Notes: a model not told the origin generated them from the sequence alone. 64,000 bases of DNA from JAKOQB01 sp036824465 (GCA_036824465.1 DAITAC010000008.1:1-64000); one strand, 5' to 3'. Numbered from the stretch's first letter, positions 34,579-43,882 are shown. Translations and numbers: made by a program.

Positions 34579-35316
34579 GTGAAGTGGAAGCTGTTCCTGC
34601 GCACGCTGTCGGTCAGTGCTCCGCGCATGACCGTGCGATCTCAGTTGCCGCTGGCTGTCCGCGCCCTGCTGGGGTTTCTTGTGCTCGCGCTCGCTGCGGC
34701 CGTTGGAGTCGGGATTTATGAGTATGGACACGACCTTGCAGGGCCAGATCGCAAGGACCTGCTTGCCGAACTTGAACGGGCGCAGTTGCAGCTGCGGGAG
34801 ATGCGCGCCGAGCGCGATCGACACGCAGCGACTGCCGCCGCATTCGAAAACCAGATCAAGATCGATCGTTCCGCGCAGGAACAACTTGCGCGTCAGGTCA
34901 GCCAGCTTGAAGCCGACCGGAATCGGATGCGCGAGGATCTCTCGTTTTTCGAGAGCCTGCTGCCGACCAGACCGGGTGCCCAAGGCGTGGTCATTCGCAG
35001 CTTTCGGATGCTTTCGGATGGTGAGCCGAGTCAGATGCGATATCGGCTGCTGGTGCAGCAAAGCGGAAGGCCGGAGCGTGATTTCGTGGGATCGGTCCAG
35101 ATGCAGGTCAACGTGGTGCAGGGCGGACGCGCGATGACGCTGCAGTTGCCGGACCCCGCCGTCCCTGAAATGGCGAAGTCGCTTGAACTTTCGTTTCGCC
35201 ACTATCAGCGGGTCGAGGGTGAGTTCTCGTTGCCAGCGGGCGCGGTCGCGCGATCGGTGCAGGTGCGCATCCTTGCTGCGGGCCGGACGCAGACGCAGCA
35301 GAGTTTTTCGCTGTAA
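34579..35316 (+). CDS. DUF6776-type membrane-anchored coiled-coil protein
   Basis: A 245-residue protein starting at GTG 34579. One transmembrane helix (about 28-48, LLGFLVLALAAAVGVGIYEYG), then a coiled coil (about 58-118, LLAELERAQLQLREMRAERD and on) and a beta-rich C-terminal domain. The same gene precedes bactofilin in many betaproteobacteria, and the 18-bp gap here implies co-expression. It may anchor or regulate the bactofilin polymer at the membrane; that is inference from context. Confidence 0.82.
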   Translation: MKWKLFLRTLSVSAPRMTVRSQLPLAVRALLGFLVLALAAAVGVGIYEYGHDLAGPDRKDLLAELERAQLQLREMRAERDRHAATAAAFENQIKIDRSAQEQLARQVSQLEADRNRMREDLSFFESLLPTRPGAQGVVIRSFRMLSDGEPSQMRYRLLVQQSGRPERDFVGSVQMQVNVVQGGRAMTLQLPDPAVPEMAKSLELSFRHYQRVEGEFSLPAGAVARSVQVRILAAGRTQTQQSFSL

Positions 35317-35334
35317 CTTCACATGGGAGGTCCT

Positions 35335-35793
35335 ATGTTCGGAAAACGCCCGGTCTCAGCAAAGGAAATCGGCAGTCTCATCGGCTCGGGTTCGACGATC
35401 TCGGGCGACGTGACCTTCACAGGGGGCCTGCGCGTGGACGGCATTGTTCGCGGGTCGGTCCGTTGCGGGGATGGAGAAAAAAGCGGGATGCTGGTCATCA
35501 GCGAACACGGGAGCGTCGAGGGCGAGGTGCGCGCGGCCCACGTGGTCGTTGCCGGCCGGATCACCGGGCCGGTCTATGCCACTGAGCTCGTGGAACTCCA
35601 GCCAAAGGCGCGCATCGTGGGCGATGTCCACTACCGTGCGCTGGAAATGCACCACGGCGCGATCGTCGAGGGGACGCTCGTGCACCAGTCGGTGCAGGAA
35701 TCACCCCGAACGATCGGCTTGAAGCTCGCTGTCGCAGCCCCCAAATTGGAGGTGAAGCCGCCCGAACCCAAAGTCGAGTCCGGAAGAGGGTGA
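35335..35793 (+). CDS. Bactofilin (polymer-forming cytoskeletal protein)
   Basis: A 152-residue bactofilin. SLIGSGSTISGDVTFTGGLRVDG starts the right-handed beta helix, continuing with repeated hydrophobic-glycine rungs to EGTLVHQSV; flanking tails are disordered, the last rich in proline and lysine. Bactofilins polymerise without nucleotide and scaffold cell-wall or polar machinery. GGGAGG lies 5 bases before ATG 35335, so that start is preferred over the ATG at 35323. Confidence 0.94.
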   Translation: MFGKRPVSAKEIGSLIGSGSTISGDVTFTGGLRVDGIVRGSVRCGDGEKSGMLVISEHGSVEGEVRAAHVVVAGRITGPVYATELVELQPKARIVGDVHYRALEMHHGAIVEGTLVHQSVQESPRTIGLKLAVAAPKLEVKPPEPKVESGRG

Positions 35794-35833
35794 TCAGGGA
35801 TGACCCGGATCGACCTGGGCGGAAATCCAACCC

Positions 35834-35839
35834 TATAAT
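35834..35839 (+). promoter_or_regulatory. -10 element of erpA promoter
   Basis: A perfect TATAAT lies 26 bp before the erpA start. The -35 region, 17 bp upstream, is CGACCT and is weak, so an activator such as an iron-sulfur responsive regulator is possible. Confidence 0.55.
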
Positions 35840-35865
35840 GCCGCGTCAGCTTTCAGGAGTGCGCC

Positions 35866-36216
35866 ATGAATGCAGCCGTTGAGATGCCCGCCCCGCTGTT
35901 GTTTTCCGACTCGGCCGCGGCGAAGGTCAAGGAATTGATCGAAGAGGAGGGGAACCCGGAACTGAAACTCCGCGTATTCGTCCAGGGCGGCGGCTGCTCG
36001 GGCTTTCAATACGGCTTCACCTTCGACGAGGTCGTCAATGAAGACGACGCGACAATGGAAAAAAATGGGGTGATGCTGCTGATCGACTCGATGAGCTATC
36101 AGTACCTCGTCGGCGCCGAGATCGATTACAAAGAAGATCTCGAAGGGGCGCAGTTCGTGATCAAGAACCCGAACGCGCAGACGACCTGCGGCTGCGGATC
36201 GTCGTTCTCGGTATAA
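35866..36216 (+). CDS. erpA: Iron-sulfur cluster insertion protein ErpA
   Basis: A 116-residue A-type carrier that delivers Fe-S clusters to apoproteins such as those of isoprenoid synthesis. The three cluster-ligand cysteines are present: GGGCSGFQYGF and TTCGCGSSFSV. AGGAG precedes ATG 35866. A terminator follows directly. Confidence 0.97.
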   Translation: MNAAVEMPAPLLFSDSAAAKVKELIEEEGNPELKLRVFVQGGGCSGFQYGFTFDEVVNEDDATMEKNGVMLLIDSMSYQYLVGAEIDYKEDLEGAQFVIKNPNAQTTCGCGSSFSV

Positions 36217-36241
36217 CGGCGCAGACGATCAGCACTGAAGG

Positions 36242-36265
36242 ACGGGGCGCGTAGCGCCCCGTTTT
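36242..36265 (+). terminator. Rho-independent terminator of erpA
   Basis: ACGGGGCGC-GTA-GCGCCCCGT is followed by TTTCG, 25 bp after the erpA stop and just before the convergent anmK stop. Confidence 0.85.
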
Positions 36266-36270
36266 CGTTC

Positions 36271-37380
36271 CTAGCTGCCCGGATAAAGCGCACCGAGCAC
36301 CCGGGCACCGCGGGCGCCCGTGACGTCCGGCACGTTGCCGGGACGTCGCGCGATGTGCTCGCGCGCAAGCCACGCAAACGCAAGCGCCTCCACATGCTGC
36401 GGATCGATTCCTAAGGCGGCGCTCGACGTGACCGGCCGTGGCGCGCATTCCTCGGCAAGCATTTTCATCAGCGTCAAGTTCAGGGCGCCACCGCCACACA
36501 CGATCAGGTCGCCGACGCCAGAAAGAAAACGAGTTATCGACTGCCCGATCGTGCGCGCGGTCAGGCGTGTCAGGGTCGCCTGGACGTCCTTCGGATCGAT
36601 CTGGCGGCCGTCCAGATGCACGCCGAGCCATTCAGGATTGAACAATTCGCGCCCCGTGCTTTTCGGCGGGGACAGGGCGAAGTAGGGCTCCGCGAGCATG
36701 GACTCAAGCAGCGCCGCGTGGGTGTGTCCTGAGGCCGCCCAATGCCCGTCGCGGTCGATCGGCTCACCCAGGTGTCTGCCCGCCCAGGCGTCTATCAGCA
36801 CGATTCCCGGTCCGCAGTCGAAGCCGATCACGCTGCCATCGCCGCCTCTGGCCGGAATTCCGGTCACGTTACTGATGCCGCCGATGTTGACCACCGCGCG
36901 TGCCGCGTCGGTCGCGAAGATCGCGGCGTGAAACGCCGCCACCAGCGGCGCGCCTTGTCCACCGGCGGCGACGTCGCGACTGCGAAAGTCCGCGACCACG
37001 TCGATGCCGGTCAACTCCGCCAGCGCGGCCGGACTGTTCAGTTGCAGTGTGTAGCCCTCATCGGGCCGGTGCCGCACCGTTTGACCGTGCACCCCAATCG
37101 CTCGCACCTGCTCTGGTTCGACGTTCGCATGCAGCAGTACGTCCTGCACCACCGATGCGTACGCGCGCGCCAGGTGCTGTGCCGCCACCGCGGCGCGCCG
37201 CAGTTCGTCGTCACCGGGCTGCGTCAGCCGTTCAATCGTCTCGCGCAGATCGGGCGCGAATCCATGGTGTGCGTGGGCCAGCAGTCGAGGGCGGGGCGGG
37301 CCGAAGTCCGCCAGCAGGCCATCGACGCCATCGAGGCTGGTGCCCGACATCAGGCCGACAAAGAGTTCCGATTGACCCAT
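36271..37380 (-). CDS. anmK: Anhydro-N-acetylmuramic acid kinase
   Basis: A 369-residue sugar kinase of peptidoglycan recycling: anhMurNAc + ATP gives MurNAc 6-phosphate. FVGLMSGTSLDGVDGLLADF is the ATP-loop start, GVHGQTVRHRPDEGYTLQL the substrate motif, and VNIGGISNVTGIP plus GFDCGPGIVLIDAW the catalytic aspartate region. The anmK/tyrS divergence is common in betaproteobacteria. Confidence 0.96.
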   Translation of the reverse strand: MGQSELFVGLMSGTSLDGVDGLLADFGPPRPRLLAHAHHGFAPDLRETIERLTQPGDDELRRAAVAAQHLARAYASVVQDVLLHANVEPEQVRAIGVHGQTVRHRPDEGYTLQLNSPAALAELTGIDVVADFRSRDVAAGGQGAPLVAAFHAAIFATDAARAVVNIGGISNVTGIPARGGDGSVIGFDCGPGIVLIDAWAGRHLGEPIDRDGHWAASGHTHAALLESMLAEPYFALSPPKSTGRELFNPEWLGVHLDGRQIDPKDVQATLTRLTARTIGQSITRFLSGVGDLIVCGGGALNLTLMKMLAEECAPRPVTSSAALGIDPQHVEALAFAWLAREHIARRPGNVPDVTGARGARVLGALYPGS

Positions 37381-37475
37381 GGTTCCGCGCGCAGGGGTTT
37401 GCCAAGCATCAATTAGACTCCGCCTCCTTCGACCGCGCCATTCAGAACCATTACGCGGCGCAGGCGGATCAAGCC

Positions 37476-38708
37476 ATGTCAGGCCAGTCCTATTCCATCA
37501 CGCCGGAAGTTGATCGGGCACTCGCGCTGATCAAACGCGGTTGCGACGAGCTCCTGATCGAATCCGAGTTCGCGCAGAAGCTCGCGCGCTCGGCGGCGAC
37601 CGGCAAGCCACTGCGCTGCAAGCTGGGCCTCGACCCGACCGCGCCCGACATCCACCTGGGCCACACCGTGGTGTTGAACAAGCTGCGGCAACTGCAGGAC
37701 CTCGGCCACACGGTCATCTTCCTGATCGGCGATTTCACCTCGATGATTGGCGACCCCAGCGGCCGCAATACGCTGCGGCCACCACTGTCGCGGGAAGAGA
37801 TCGAGACCAACGCCCGGACCTACTTCGATCAGGCCGCACTGGTGCTGGATCGGCAGAAGACGGAGATTCGCTACAACTCCGAGTGGTCGGAGCCGTTAGG
37901 CAGTGCCGGAATGATCAAGCTTGCGGCCAAGTACACGCTGGCGCGCCTGCTGGAGCGCGACGACTTTGCCAAGCGCTACGCCGATGGCCAGCCGATCGCC
38001 ATGCACGAACTGCTGTATCCGCTGATGCAGGGCTACGACTCCGTTGCGCTGCAGTCGGATCTCGAACTCGGAGGCACTGACCAGAAATTCAACCTGCTGG
38101 TCGGCCGCGAACTGCAGCGCCATTTCGGCCAGGAGCCGCAATGCATCCTGACGATGCCGCTGCTCGAAGGGCTCGACGGCGTCGAGAAGATGTCGAAGAG
38201 CAAGAACAACTACATCGGTATCACCGAGGCGCCGTTCGAGATGTTCGGTAAGGCGATGTCGATTTCCGATGAGCAGATGTGGCGCTGGTACGACCTCGTG
38301 TCGATGCGCAGCAATGACGAAATCGCCGCATTGAAGCATCAGGTCCGCGCGGGCCGCAATCCGCGTGACGTGAAAGTGCTGCTGGCGAAGGAGATCATCA
38401 CCCGCTTTCATTCGGCGCAGGCTGCCGATCTTGCGGAGTTTGAGTTCATGGCTCGCTTCAGGGCCGGCGCAATTCCGAATGAGATGCCGCAGTTCACCCT
38501 CGCCTCTGCTGGCAAGGGTGTCGCGATCGCACAATTGCTGAAGCAGGCGGACCTCGCGCCGTCGACCAGCGAGGCGATCCGCAACATCGAGCAAGGCGGC
38601 GTGAAGATTGACGGTGCGAAGGTCACCGATCGAGCGCTGCTCATCGCACCTGGCGTCTATGTCGTGCAGGTCGGCAAGCGCAAGTGGGCGCGCGTGACGG
38701 TGACCTGA
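37476..38708 (+). CDS. tyrS: Tyrosyl-tRNA synthetase
   Basis: A 410-residue class I synthetase. LGLDPTAPDIHLGHTVVLNK has the HIGH-type motif (HLGH), EKMSKSKNNYIGI has KMSKS, and the C-terminal S4-like domain (IRNIEQGGVKIDGAKVTD) binds tRNA. The type with LDPTAPDIHLGH is TyrZ-like, usual in betaproteobacteria. ATG 37476 begins MSGQSYSITPEVDRAL; longer frames reach back into anmK. Confidence 0.97.
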   Translation: MSGQSYSITPEVDRALALIKRGCDELLIESEFAQKLARSAATGKPLRCKLGLDPTAPDIHLGHTVVLNKLRQLQDLGHTVIFLIGDFTSMIGDPSGRNTLRPPLSREEIETNARTYFDQAALVLDRQKTEIRYNSEWSEPLGSAGMIKLAAKYTLARLLERDDFAKRYADGQPIAMHELLYPLMQGYDSVALQSDLELGGTDQKFNLLVGRELQRHFGQEPQCILTMPLLEGLDGVEKMSKSKNNYIGITEAPFEMFGKAMSISDEQMWRWYDLVSMRSNDEIAALKHQVRAGRNPRDVKVLLAKEIITRFHSAQAADLAEFEFMARFRAGAIPNEMPQFTLASAGKGVAIAQLLKQADLAPSTSEAIRNIEQGGVKIDGAKVTDRALLIAPGVYVVQVGKRKWARVTVT

Positions 38709-38795
38709 TGCGTTGGACCCTGACAGTCCAGGTTTGATTGAAATCGATCACGCTGAGTCGGTCGCACGACTGCTCCGGCCCGCCGCCCACGTGCC

Positions 38796-39245
38796 ATGAT
38801 CGCGCTGATTCAACGAGTCTCGCAGGCACGGGTCCGGGTCGATGGTGGGGTGATCGGCGAAATCGGCCGTGGGTTGCTCGCGTTCGTATGCGCGGAGCGC
38901 GCCGACACGGAACGAGAGGCGGACAGCCTGCTGGCGAAGATGCTTGCGTGTCGCATCTTCGCTGACGAGGCCGGCAAGATGAACCGCAGCGTGCGCGACG
39001 TTGAAGGTGGCCTGCTGATCGTGTCGCAGTTCACGCTCGCGGCAGATACCAATTCCGGCACGCGGCCGAGTTTCACCCCGGCGGCCGACCCGCAGACCGG
39101 CCGGCGGCTGTATGAGCGCTTCGTTGCGCAGGCCAGGGTTGCGCATCCTCATGTCGCGACGGGCGCGTTCGGTGCGATGATGCAGGTCGAACTCGTCAAT
39201 GACGGACCAGTCACCCTCTGGCTGCAAGTCAGGCCCAAGGCATAG
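38796..39245 (+). CDS. dtd: D-aminoacyl-tRNA deacylase
   Basis: A 149-residue Dtd that frees tRNA from D-amino acids (and glycine misloaded on tRNA-Ala). MIALIQRVSQARVRVDGG is the conserved start, LIVSQFTLAADT contains the SQFTL active-site motif, and NSGTRPSFTPAADP carries the Gly-Pro-type substrate-gating loop region. It follows tyrS as in many betaproteobacteria; TyrRS is a main source of D-Tyr-tRNA. Confidence 0.96.
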   Translation: MIALIQRVSQARVRVDGGVIGEIGRGLLAFVCAERADTEREADSLLAKMLACRIFADEAGKMNRSVRDVEGGLLIVSQFTLAADTNSGTRPSFTPAADPQTGRRLYERFVAQARVAHPHVATGAFGAMMQVELVNDGPVTLWLQVRPKA

Positions 39246-39258
39246 GCAGGAGCGCGCG

Positions 39259-39885
39259 ATGAAGCTCACGAGCACTTCGTTCGGCGACGGCGGACGGATC
39301 CCTGGCGAGTTCGCATTTGCGCTGATCGACGCATCGCATCACGTCAAGTTGTCCGCAAATCGCAATCCGCAGCTTGCCTGGACCGATGCGCCGGCGGGGA
39401 CGAAGTCGTTCGTCGTCATCTGCCATGACTGCGACGTGCCGAGCAGACCGGACGACGTGAATCAGGAGGGCCGCGAGATTCCGGCGACGTTGCCGCGCGT
39501 CGACTTCTTTCACTGGACGCTGGTCGATCTCCCGCGATCGGTGACCTCGATCGAGGCCGGCAGTTACTCCCACGCCGTCACGCCGCGCGGCAAGAGCGGC
39601 CCGGCGGCGGCGCACGGCACGCGGCAGGGAATCAACGATTACACCGCCTGGTTCGCCGGCGACCACGACATGGAAGGCGACTACTACGGCTACGACGGGC
39701 CGTGCCCGCCGTGGAACGATTCGATCGTCCACCACTACGTGTTCACCGTATTCGCAATCGATATCGAACGCTTGCCGCTGGAGGGAAAGTTTGGCGGCGC
39801 CGACGTCCGGCGCGCGATCGAGGGACACATCCTTGCCAGCGCCAGGATCACCGGCACCTACACGCTGAATCCGCGCCTTGTCTGA
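39259..39885 (+). CDS. YbhB/YbcL-family (PEBP-like) protein
   Basis: A 208-residue phosphatidylethanolamine-binding-fold protein. LSANRNPQLAWTDAPAGTKSFVVICHDCDVP carries the ligand-pocket segment in pieces (NPQLAWTDAP, HDCDVP), and DFFHWTLVDLP and YDGPCPPWNDSIVHHYVF are family motifs. It has no signal peptide. Function in bacteria is unknown. It ends inside the start of the next gene. Confidence 0.9.
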   Translation: MKLTSTSFGDGGRIPGEFAFALIDASHHVKLSANRNPQLAWTDAPAGTKSFVVICHDCDVPSRPDDVNQEGREIPATLPRVDFFHWTLVDLPRSVTSIEAGSYSHAVTPRGKSGPAAAHGTRQGINDYTAWFAGDHDMEGDYYGYDGPCPPWNDSIVHHYVFTVFAIDIERLPLEGKFGGADVRRAIEGHILASARITGTYTLNPRLV

Positions 39886-40522
39886 GACGACCGTCCTGCT
39901 GATTCGGCATGGCGAGACGGCCTGGAACGCCGAGCATCGCATCCAGGGCCTGCTTGACGTGCCGTTGTCGACGACCGGAATCTGGCAGGCGGCGCGGCTG
40001 GCGCAGCGCCTTGCGGGGGAGTCAATCGACGCCATCATCGCCAGCGACCTGGCGCGCGCGTGGCTGACCGCGCAGCCGCTGGCGCAGCGGCTCGGCCTTG
40101 AACTCATTGCCGAGCCGCGCGTGCGTGAGCGCAATTTCGGCTCCTTTCAGGGCCATACGGTAGGCGAGATCGAGCAGCGCTGGCCCGATGAGTTCCACGC
40201 CTGGCGCGCGCGTGACCCGTCCTGGGCGATGCCGGGCGGCGAATCAGGACATGAGTTCGTCACACGCGTACTGGCGGCGTTGCGCGACGCGGCCGCTGCC
40301 CACGCGGATCGCACGATCGCAGTCGTCACGCATGGCGGCGTGCTCGACGTCGTCTATCGCCATGCGCGCGCGCTCACCTGGGACGCGCCGCGCGAGCATC
40401 AGATGCTCAATGCGGCGATCAATCGGCTGGCGGTGATGGCCTCACCCCTGCGGGTGACCGTGCTCGACTGGGCTGATATCGCGCATCTGGAGGGTGCGCG
40501 CGACGAAAGCGCTGCCGCGTAG
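39878..40522 (+). CDS. Histidine phosphatase (phosphoglycerate-mutase-like)
   Basis: A 214-residue protein starting at TTG 39878 and overlapping the previous stop by 8 bp. VLLIRHGETAWNAEHRIQG holds the catalytic RHG histidine, VRERNFGSFQGHT the second pocket segment, and AVVTHGGVLDVVYRHA the second histidine. These motifs fit the broad-specificity GpmB/PhoE branch rather than glycolytic PGM. Confidence 0.92.
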   Translation: MSETTVLLIRHGETAWNAEHRIQGLLDVPLSTTGIWQAARLAQRLAGESIDAIIASDLARAWLTAQPLAQRLGLELIAEPRVRERNFGSFQGHTVGEIEQRWPDEFHAWRARDPSWAMPGGESGHEFVTRVLAALRDAAAAHADRTIAVVTHGGVLDVVYRHARALTWDAPREHQMLNAAINRLAVMASPLRVTVLDWADIAHLEGARDESAAA

Positions 40523-40592
40523 TCAGTCCCGCGGTCGACCGGGCGTTGCCGTGGCGCAAGTCGGCGGCGACACGGGACCCTAGACTGATTGC

Positions 40593-41849
40593 ATGGACGA
40601 CGCGGCCAGTCTTGCGCTGACCTTTGTAACCAGCGCGGCGATCGGCCTGCTGGTGGGTCTGGAGCGCGAACGCAACCCCCGTGCGAAGGCGGGGCTGCGC
40701 ACCTTTGCGTTGATCGCGGTGCTGGGATCGGCGTCGGCGTTGCTGGCGCAGGCAACTGAAAGCGGGTGGGTCCTTGGCGCCGCCTTGCTGGCGATCGGTG
40801 TCGCGATTGCCGGTGCGCATCTGGTCGATCAGGACACGCGCGCCGACGACTTCGGTACCACGACCGTGGTCGCGGCCCTGCTCGTTTTTGCGCTTGGCGC
40901 GATCAACGTGTTTGGCTATCGCCTGCTCGCGGTGGCTGTTGGCATTGGCATGACGGCCATGCTGCATTTCAAGGTCGAGCTCGAAGGCGCCGCGCAGCGA
41001 CTGACGCCGACCGACATCCGTTCAATCCTGCAGTTCGGTGCAGTGAGCGCGGTGATCCTGCCGCTGCTGCCGAACCAGCCATACGGCCCGTATGGCGTGC
41101 TCAATCCGTTTCACATCTGGCTGATGGTGGTGCTGATTTCCGGCGTGAGCCTGGCCGGCTACATGGCGTGGCGCCTGACGCGGACGAGCAAGGGGCTGTT
41201 GCTGACCGGATTGCTCGGCGGACTGGTGTCGAGCACGGCGACCACACTGGTTTACGCGCGCCAGGTGCGCGCCGCCACGCAGTCGGCTGCCAACGCGCAA
41301 GTGGTGATCCTGCTCGCCAATGGCGCAATGCTGATGCGGGTGTTGGTGATCATCGCGATCGCCGCGCCAGGCGCACTGTGGGCCGGCGCCTGCACGCTGC
41401 TGCCGGCTGCGCTGCTGGCTGTACCGATCGGCTTATGGCGCCTCAGGCAGGGCGCTGTGGAAACGCGCGGTATCGATGAATACCGCAACCCAACCAATCT
41501 GCTGACGGCGTTCATCTTTGCCGCTTTTTATGCATCAATACTGCTCGTCTCTGCGTGGCTGTCGGACGAGGTGGGTGAGCGTGGCGTCTATGCACTGGCA
41601 GCGATCTCCGGGCTGACCGACGTCGATGCGATCACGCTGTCGTCGCTGCGATTACTGGCCACCGACGCGCTCAATCTGAGTGCCGCAATGACAACGATCG
41701 GCGTTGCGGTCGGCGCTAATCTGGTGCTCAAGTCGATGATCGTGTTCATCGTCGGCGGACGCGCGATCGGGCGGGACATTGCAATCGCGTTTCTGCCTTC
41801 GTTCGCCGCACTGGCGGGCGGACTGGCGATCCTGCATGCACTGGCATAA
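40593..41849 (+). CDS. MgtC/SapB + DUF4010 membrane protein
   Basis: A 418-residue inner-membrane protein with about twelve hydrophobic segments. The N-terminal third is MgtC/SapB-like (AIGLLVGLERERNPRAKAGLRTFALIAVLGS in pieces, GLERER being the hallmark), and the rest is DUF4010 (LLTGLLGGLVSSTATTLVYARQ, GLTDVDAITLSSLRLL). Such fusions are widespread; a role in ion transport or homeostasis is suspected. Confidence 0.92.
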   Translation: MDDAASLALTFVTSAAIGLLVGLERERNPRAKAGLRTFALIAVLGSASALLAQATESGWVLGAALLAIGVAIAGAHLVDQDTRADDFGTTTVVAALLVFALGAINVFGYRLLAVAVGIGMTAMLHFKVELEGAAQRLTPTDIRSILQFGAVSAVILPLLPNQPYGPYGVLNPFHIWLMVVLISGVSLAGYMAWRLTRTSKGLLLTGLLGGLVSSTATTLVYARQVRAATQSAANAQVVILLANGAMLMRVLVIIAIAAPGALWAGACTLLPAALLAVPIGLWRLRQGAVETRGIDEYRNPTNLLTAFIFAAFYASILLVSAWLSDEVGERGVYALAAISGLTDVDAITLSSLRLLATDALNLSAAMTTIGVAVGANLVLKSMIVFIVGGRAIGRDIAIAFLPSFAALAGGLAILHALA

Positions 41850-42001
41850 TTTCGCTGCCATCCAATCTCGCGTGACTGGCGCAGGGTGATAACACCCGGG
41901 AAGCGCGGGGAATCCGAATCGCCGCTCGCCTGGGCACGATGGCAAGTACAGAGTCTGTCCGAGGGCAAACTCTGAACCACTTGTCGAAAGCCGAGGAAAT
42001 C

Positions 42002-43258
42002 ATGTACCGCCGCACGACCACGCTCGAACAGACCGATCCCGCGGTGTGGGCCGCGATCACGGCTGAGAACCGCCGGCAGGAAGATCACATTGAACTGATC
42101 GCGTCGGAGAACTACGCCAGCGTCGCGGTGATGGCCGCGCAGGGCTGCTCGATGACCAACAAGTACGCCGAGGGCTATCCCGGCAAGCGCTACTACGGCG
42201 GTTGCGAGAACGTCGATGTGGTCGAAAACCTGGCGATCGAACGCCTGAAGAATCTGTTCAGTTATCCCACTATTGACATTGCCGCCAACGTGCAGCCGCA
42301 CTCCGGCGCGCAGGCGAACGAGGCGGTGTTCCTGGCACTGCTCAATCCCGGCGACACAATCATGGGCATGAGCCTTGCAGAAGGTGGACACCTCACGCAT
42401 GGCATGCCGCTGAACATGAGCGGCAAGTGGTTCAAGGTCGTCAGCTATGGCCTCGACGCACGGGAAGCGATCGACTACGAGGCGATGGAAGGGCTGGCGC
42501 ACCAGCATCATCCCAAGCTGATCATCGCCGGCGCATCGGCGTACTCGCTGCACATCGACTTCAAGCGCTTCGCGCAGATCGCACGTGACATCGATGCCTA
42601 CTTCATGGTCGACATGGCGCATTACGCGGGGCTGATTGCCGCCGGTGCCTATCCAAGCCCGATCCCTCACGCCGACGTGATCACCTCGACCACGCACAAG
42701 ACGCTGCGCGGCCCGCGCGGCGGCCTGATCCTGTGCAAGCCACAGCTTGAAAAGCAGATCAACAGCGCCGTATTTCCCGGACTGCAGGGCGGCCCACTGA
42801 TGCACGTGATCGCAGCCAAGGCCGTCGCCTTCCAGGAGGCGCTGCAACCGGAGTTCAAGGCGTATCAGCAGCAGGTGCTCGTGAACGCACGCGTGATGGC
42901 CGAGACGCTCGCCAAGCGCGGTCTGCGCATCGTCTCCGGTGGCACGCAAAGCCACCTGATGCTGGTCGATCTGCGCGCCAAGCAGATCACCGGCAAGGAC
43001 GCCGAGGCCGTTCTCGGCCAGGCGCACCTGACGGTCAACAAGAACGCGATTCCAAAAGATCCGGAAAAGCCGATGGTTACGAGCGGAATTCGCATCGGCA
43101 GCCCGGCGATGACTACGCGCGGATTCAAGGAGGCGGAGGCCGAGAAGACCGCGCACCTGATCGCCGACATTCTTGATAACCCGCGTGACCCAGCGACTGT
43201 TGTGCGCGTGCGCGACCAAGTCGCTGTGCTGACGAGGGGGTTCCCGGTCTATGGGTGA
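42002..43258 (+). CDS. glyA: Serine hydroxymethyltransferase
   Basis: A 418-residue PLP enzyme interconverting serine and glycine with tetrahydrofolate. IELIASENYASVAVMAAQGC and TNKYAEGYPGKRYYGGCE are the substrate and folate motifs; VITSTTHKTLRGPRGGLIL contains the PLP lysine in TTHKTLRG. ATG 42002 follows GAGGAAATC. An extra ATG at 41939 would add a non-homologous 21-residue leader. It is followed by nrdR, the usual pair, with a heptamer array in between. Confidence 0.97.
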   Translation: MYRRTTTLEQTDPAVWAAITAENRRQEDHIELIASENYASVAVMAAQGCSMTNKYAEGYPGKRYYGGCENVDVVENLAIERLKNLFSYPTIDIAANVQPHSGAQANEAVFLALLNPGDTIMGMSLAEGGHLTHGMPLNMSGKWFKVVSYGLDAREAIDYEAMEGLAHQHHPKLIIAGASAYSLHIDFKRFAQIARDIDAYFMVDMAHYAGLIAAGAYPSPIPHADVITSTTHKTLRGPRGGLILCKPQLEKQINSAVFPGLQGGPLMHVIAAKAVAFQEALQPEFKAYQQQVLVNARVMAETLAKRGLRIVSGGTQSHLMLVDLRAKQITGKDAEAVLGQAHLTVNKNAIPKDPEKPMVTSGIRIGSPAMTTRGFKEAEAEKTAHLIADILDNPRDPATVVRVRDQVAVLTRGFPVYG

Positions 43259-43410
43259 GTCGGGTGTCGGGCGTCGGGAGTCGGGAGCGCGGGACGCAGA
43301 GCCTGCGCGAATGCAGCGGCGTGCTCGACTGATGATTCGCGGCTCGCAGCCCGGTAATGCGCCTTGGGAACGCCCAGTTCCCGACTCCCGACGCCCGACG
43401 CCCGACGCGC
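43259..43410. repeat. Inverted arrays of heptamer GTCGGGA between glyA and nrdR
   Basis: The left arm (43259-43294) is four or five GTCGGG(A/T/C) heptamers; the right arm (43378-43410) is the same unit on the other strand (CCCGAC repeats). An 82-bp spacer lies between. The arms pair into a long stem. The right arm ends 4 bp before the nrdR ATG, so no normal ribosome binding site remains. A second copy is at 51295-51364. Confidence 0.85.
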
Positions 43411-43414
43411 TTTC

Positions 43415-43882
43415 ATGAAGTGCCCCTTCTGCCACCACGCCGACACCCAGGTGATCGATTCGCGCGCGTCCGACGAAGGCGCGACGATCCGACGCCGGCG
43501 CAAGTGTTTGAAGTGCGAGAAACGCTTTACCACCTACGAGCGCGTCGAACTGGCGATGCCGACCATCATCAAGCGTGGGGGAGGTCGCACCGATTACGAC
43601 CGGGAAAAGCTGCGCGCGTCGATGCTGCTGGCACTGCGCAAGCGGCCGGTGCCGCGCGAGGCGGTCGACGAGGCGATCGGCCGCATCGAGGACAAGCTGC
43701 TTTCTACGGCCACGCGCGAAGTGAAAAGCGAAAAACTGGGCGAACTGGTGATGCGCGAGCTGAAACGGCTGGACAAGGTTGCTTACATCCGCTTTGCGTC
43801 TGTGTACCGCAGCTTCGAGGACGTTGACGAATTCGCCGAGGTGGTCAGGGAAGTCCGTCCGCCGCGCAAGCGACGCGCCTGA
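43415..43882 (+). CDS. nrdR: Transcriptional repressor NrdR
   Basis: A 155-residue repressor of ribonucleotide reductase genes. The N-terminal zinc ribbon has four cysteines (MKCPFCHH and RRRRKCLKCEKRF), followed by the ATP-cone domain (TIIKRGGGRTDYDREKLRASM and on) that senses ATP/dATP. The ATG is at 43415; no Shine-Dalgarno is visible because the heptamer repeat abuts it, so translation initiation may be weak or coupled. Confidence 0.97.
   Translation: MKCPFCHHADTQVIDSRASDEGATIRRRRKCLKCEKRFTTYERVELAMPTIIKRGGGRTDYDREKLRASMLLALRKRPVPREAVDEAIGRIEDKLLSTATREVKSEKLGELVMRELKRLDKVAYIRFASVYRSFEDVDEFAEVVREVRPPRKRRA

Noticed and set aside
41949..41974. CAGAGT / ACTCTG hairpin upstream of glyA as a possible glycine or folate riboswitch
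   Set aside because: Only 6 bp of stem and none of the conserved cores of glycine, tetrahydrofolate or SAH riboswitches are visible.
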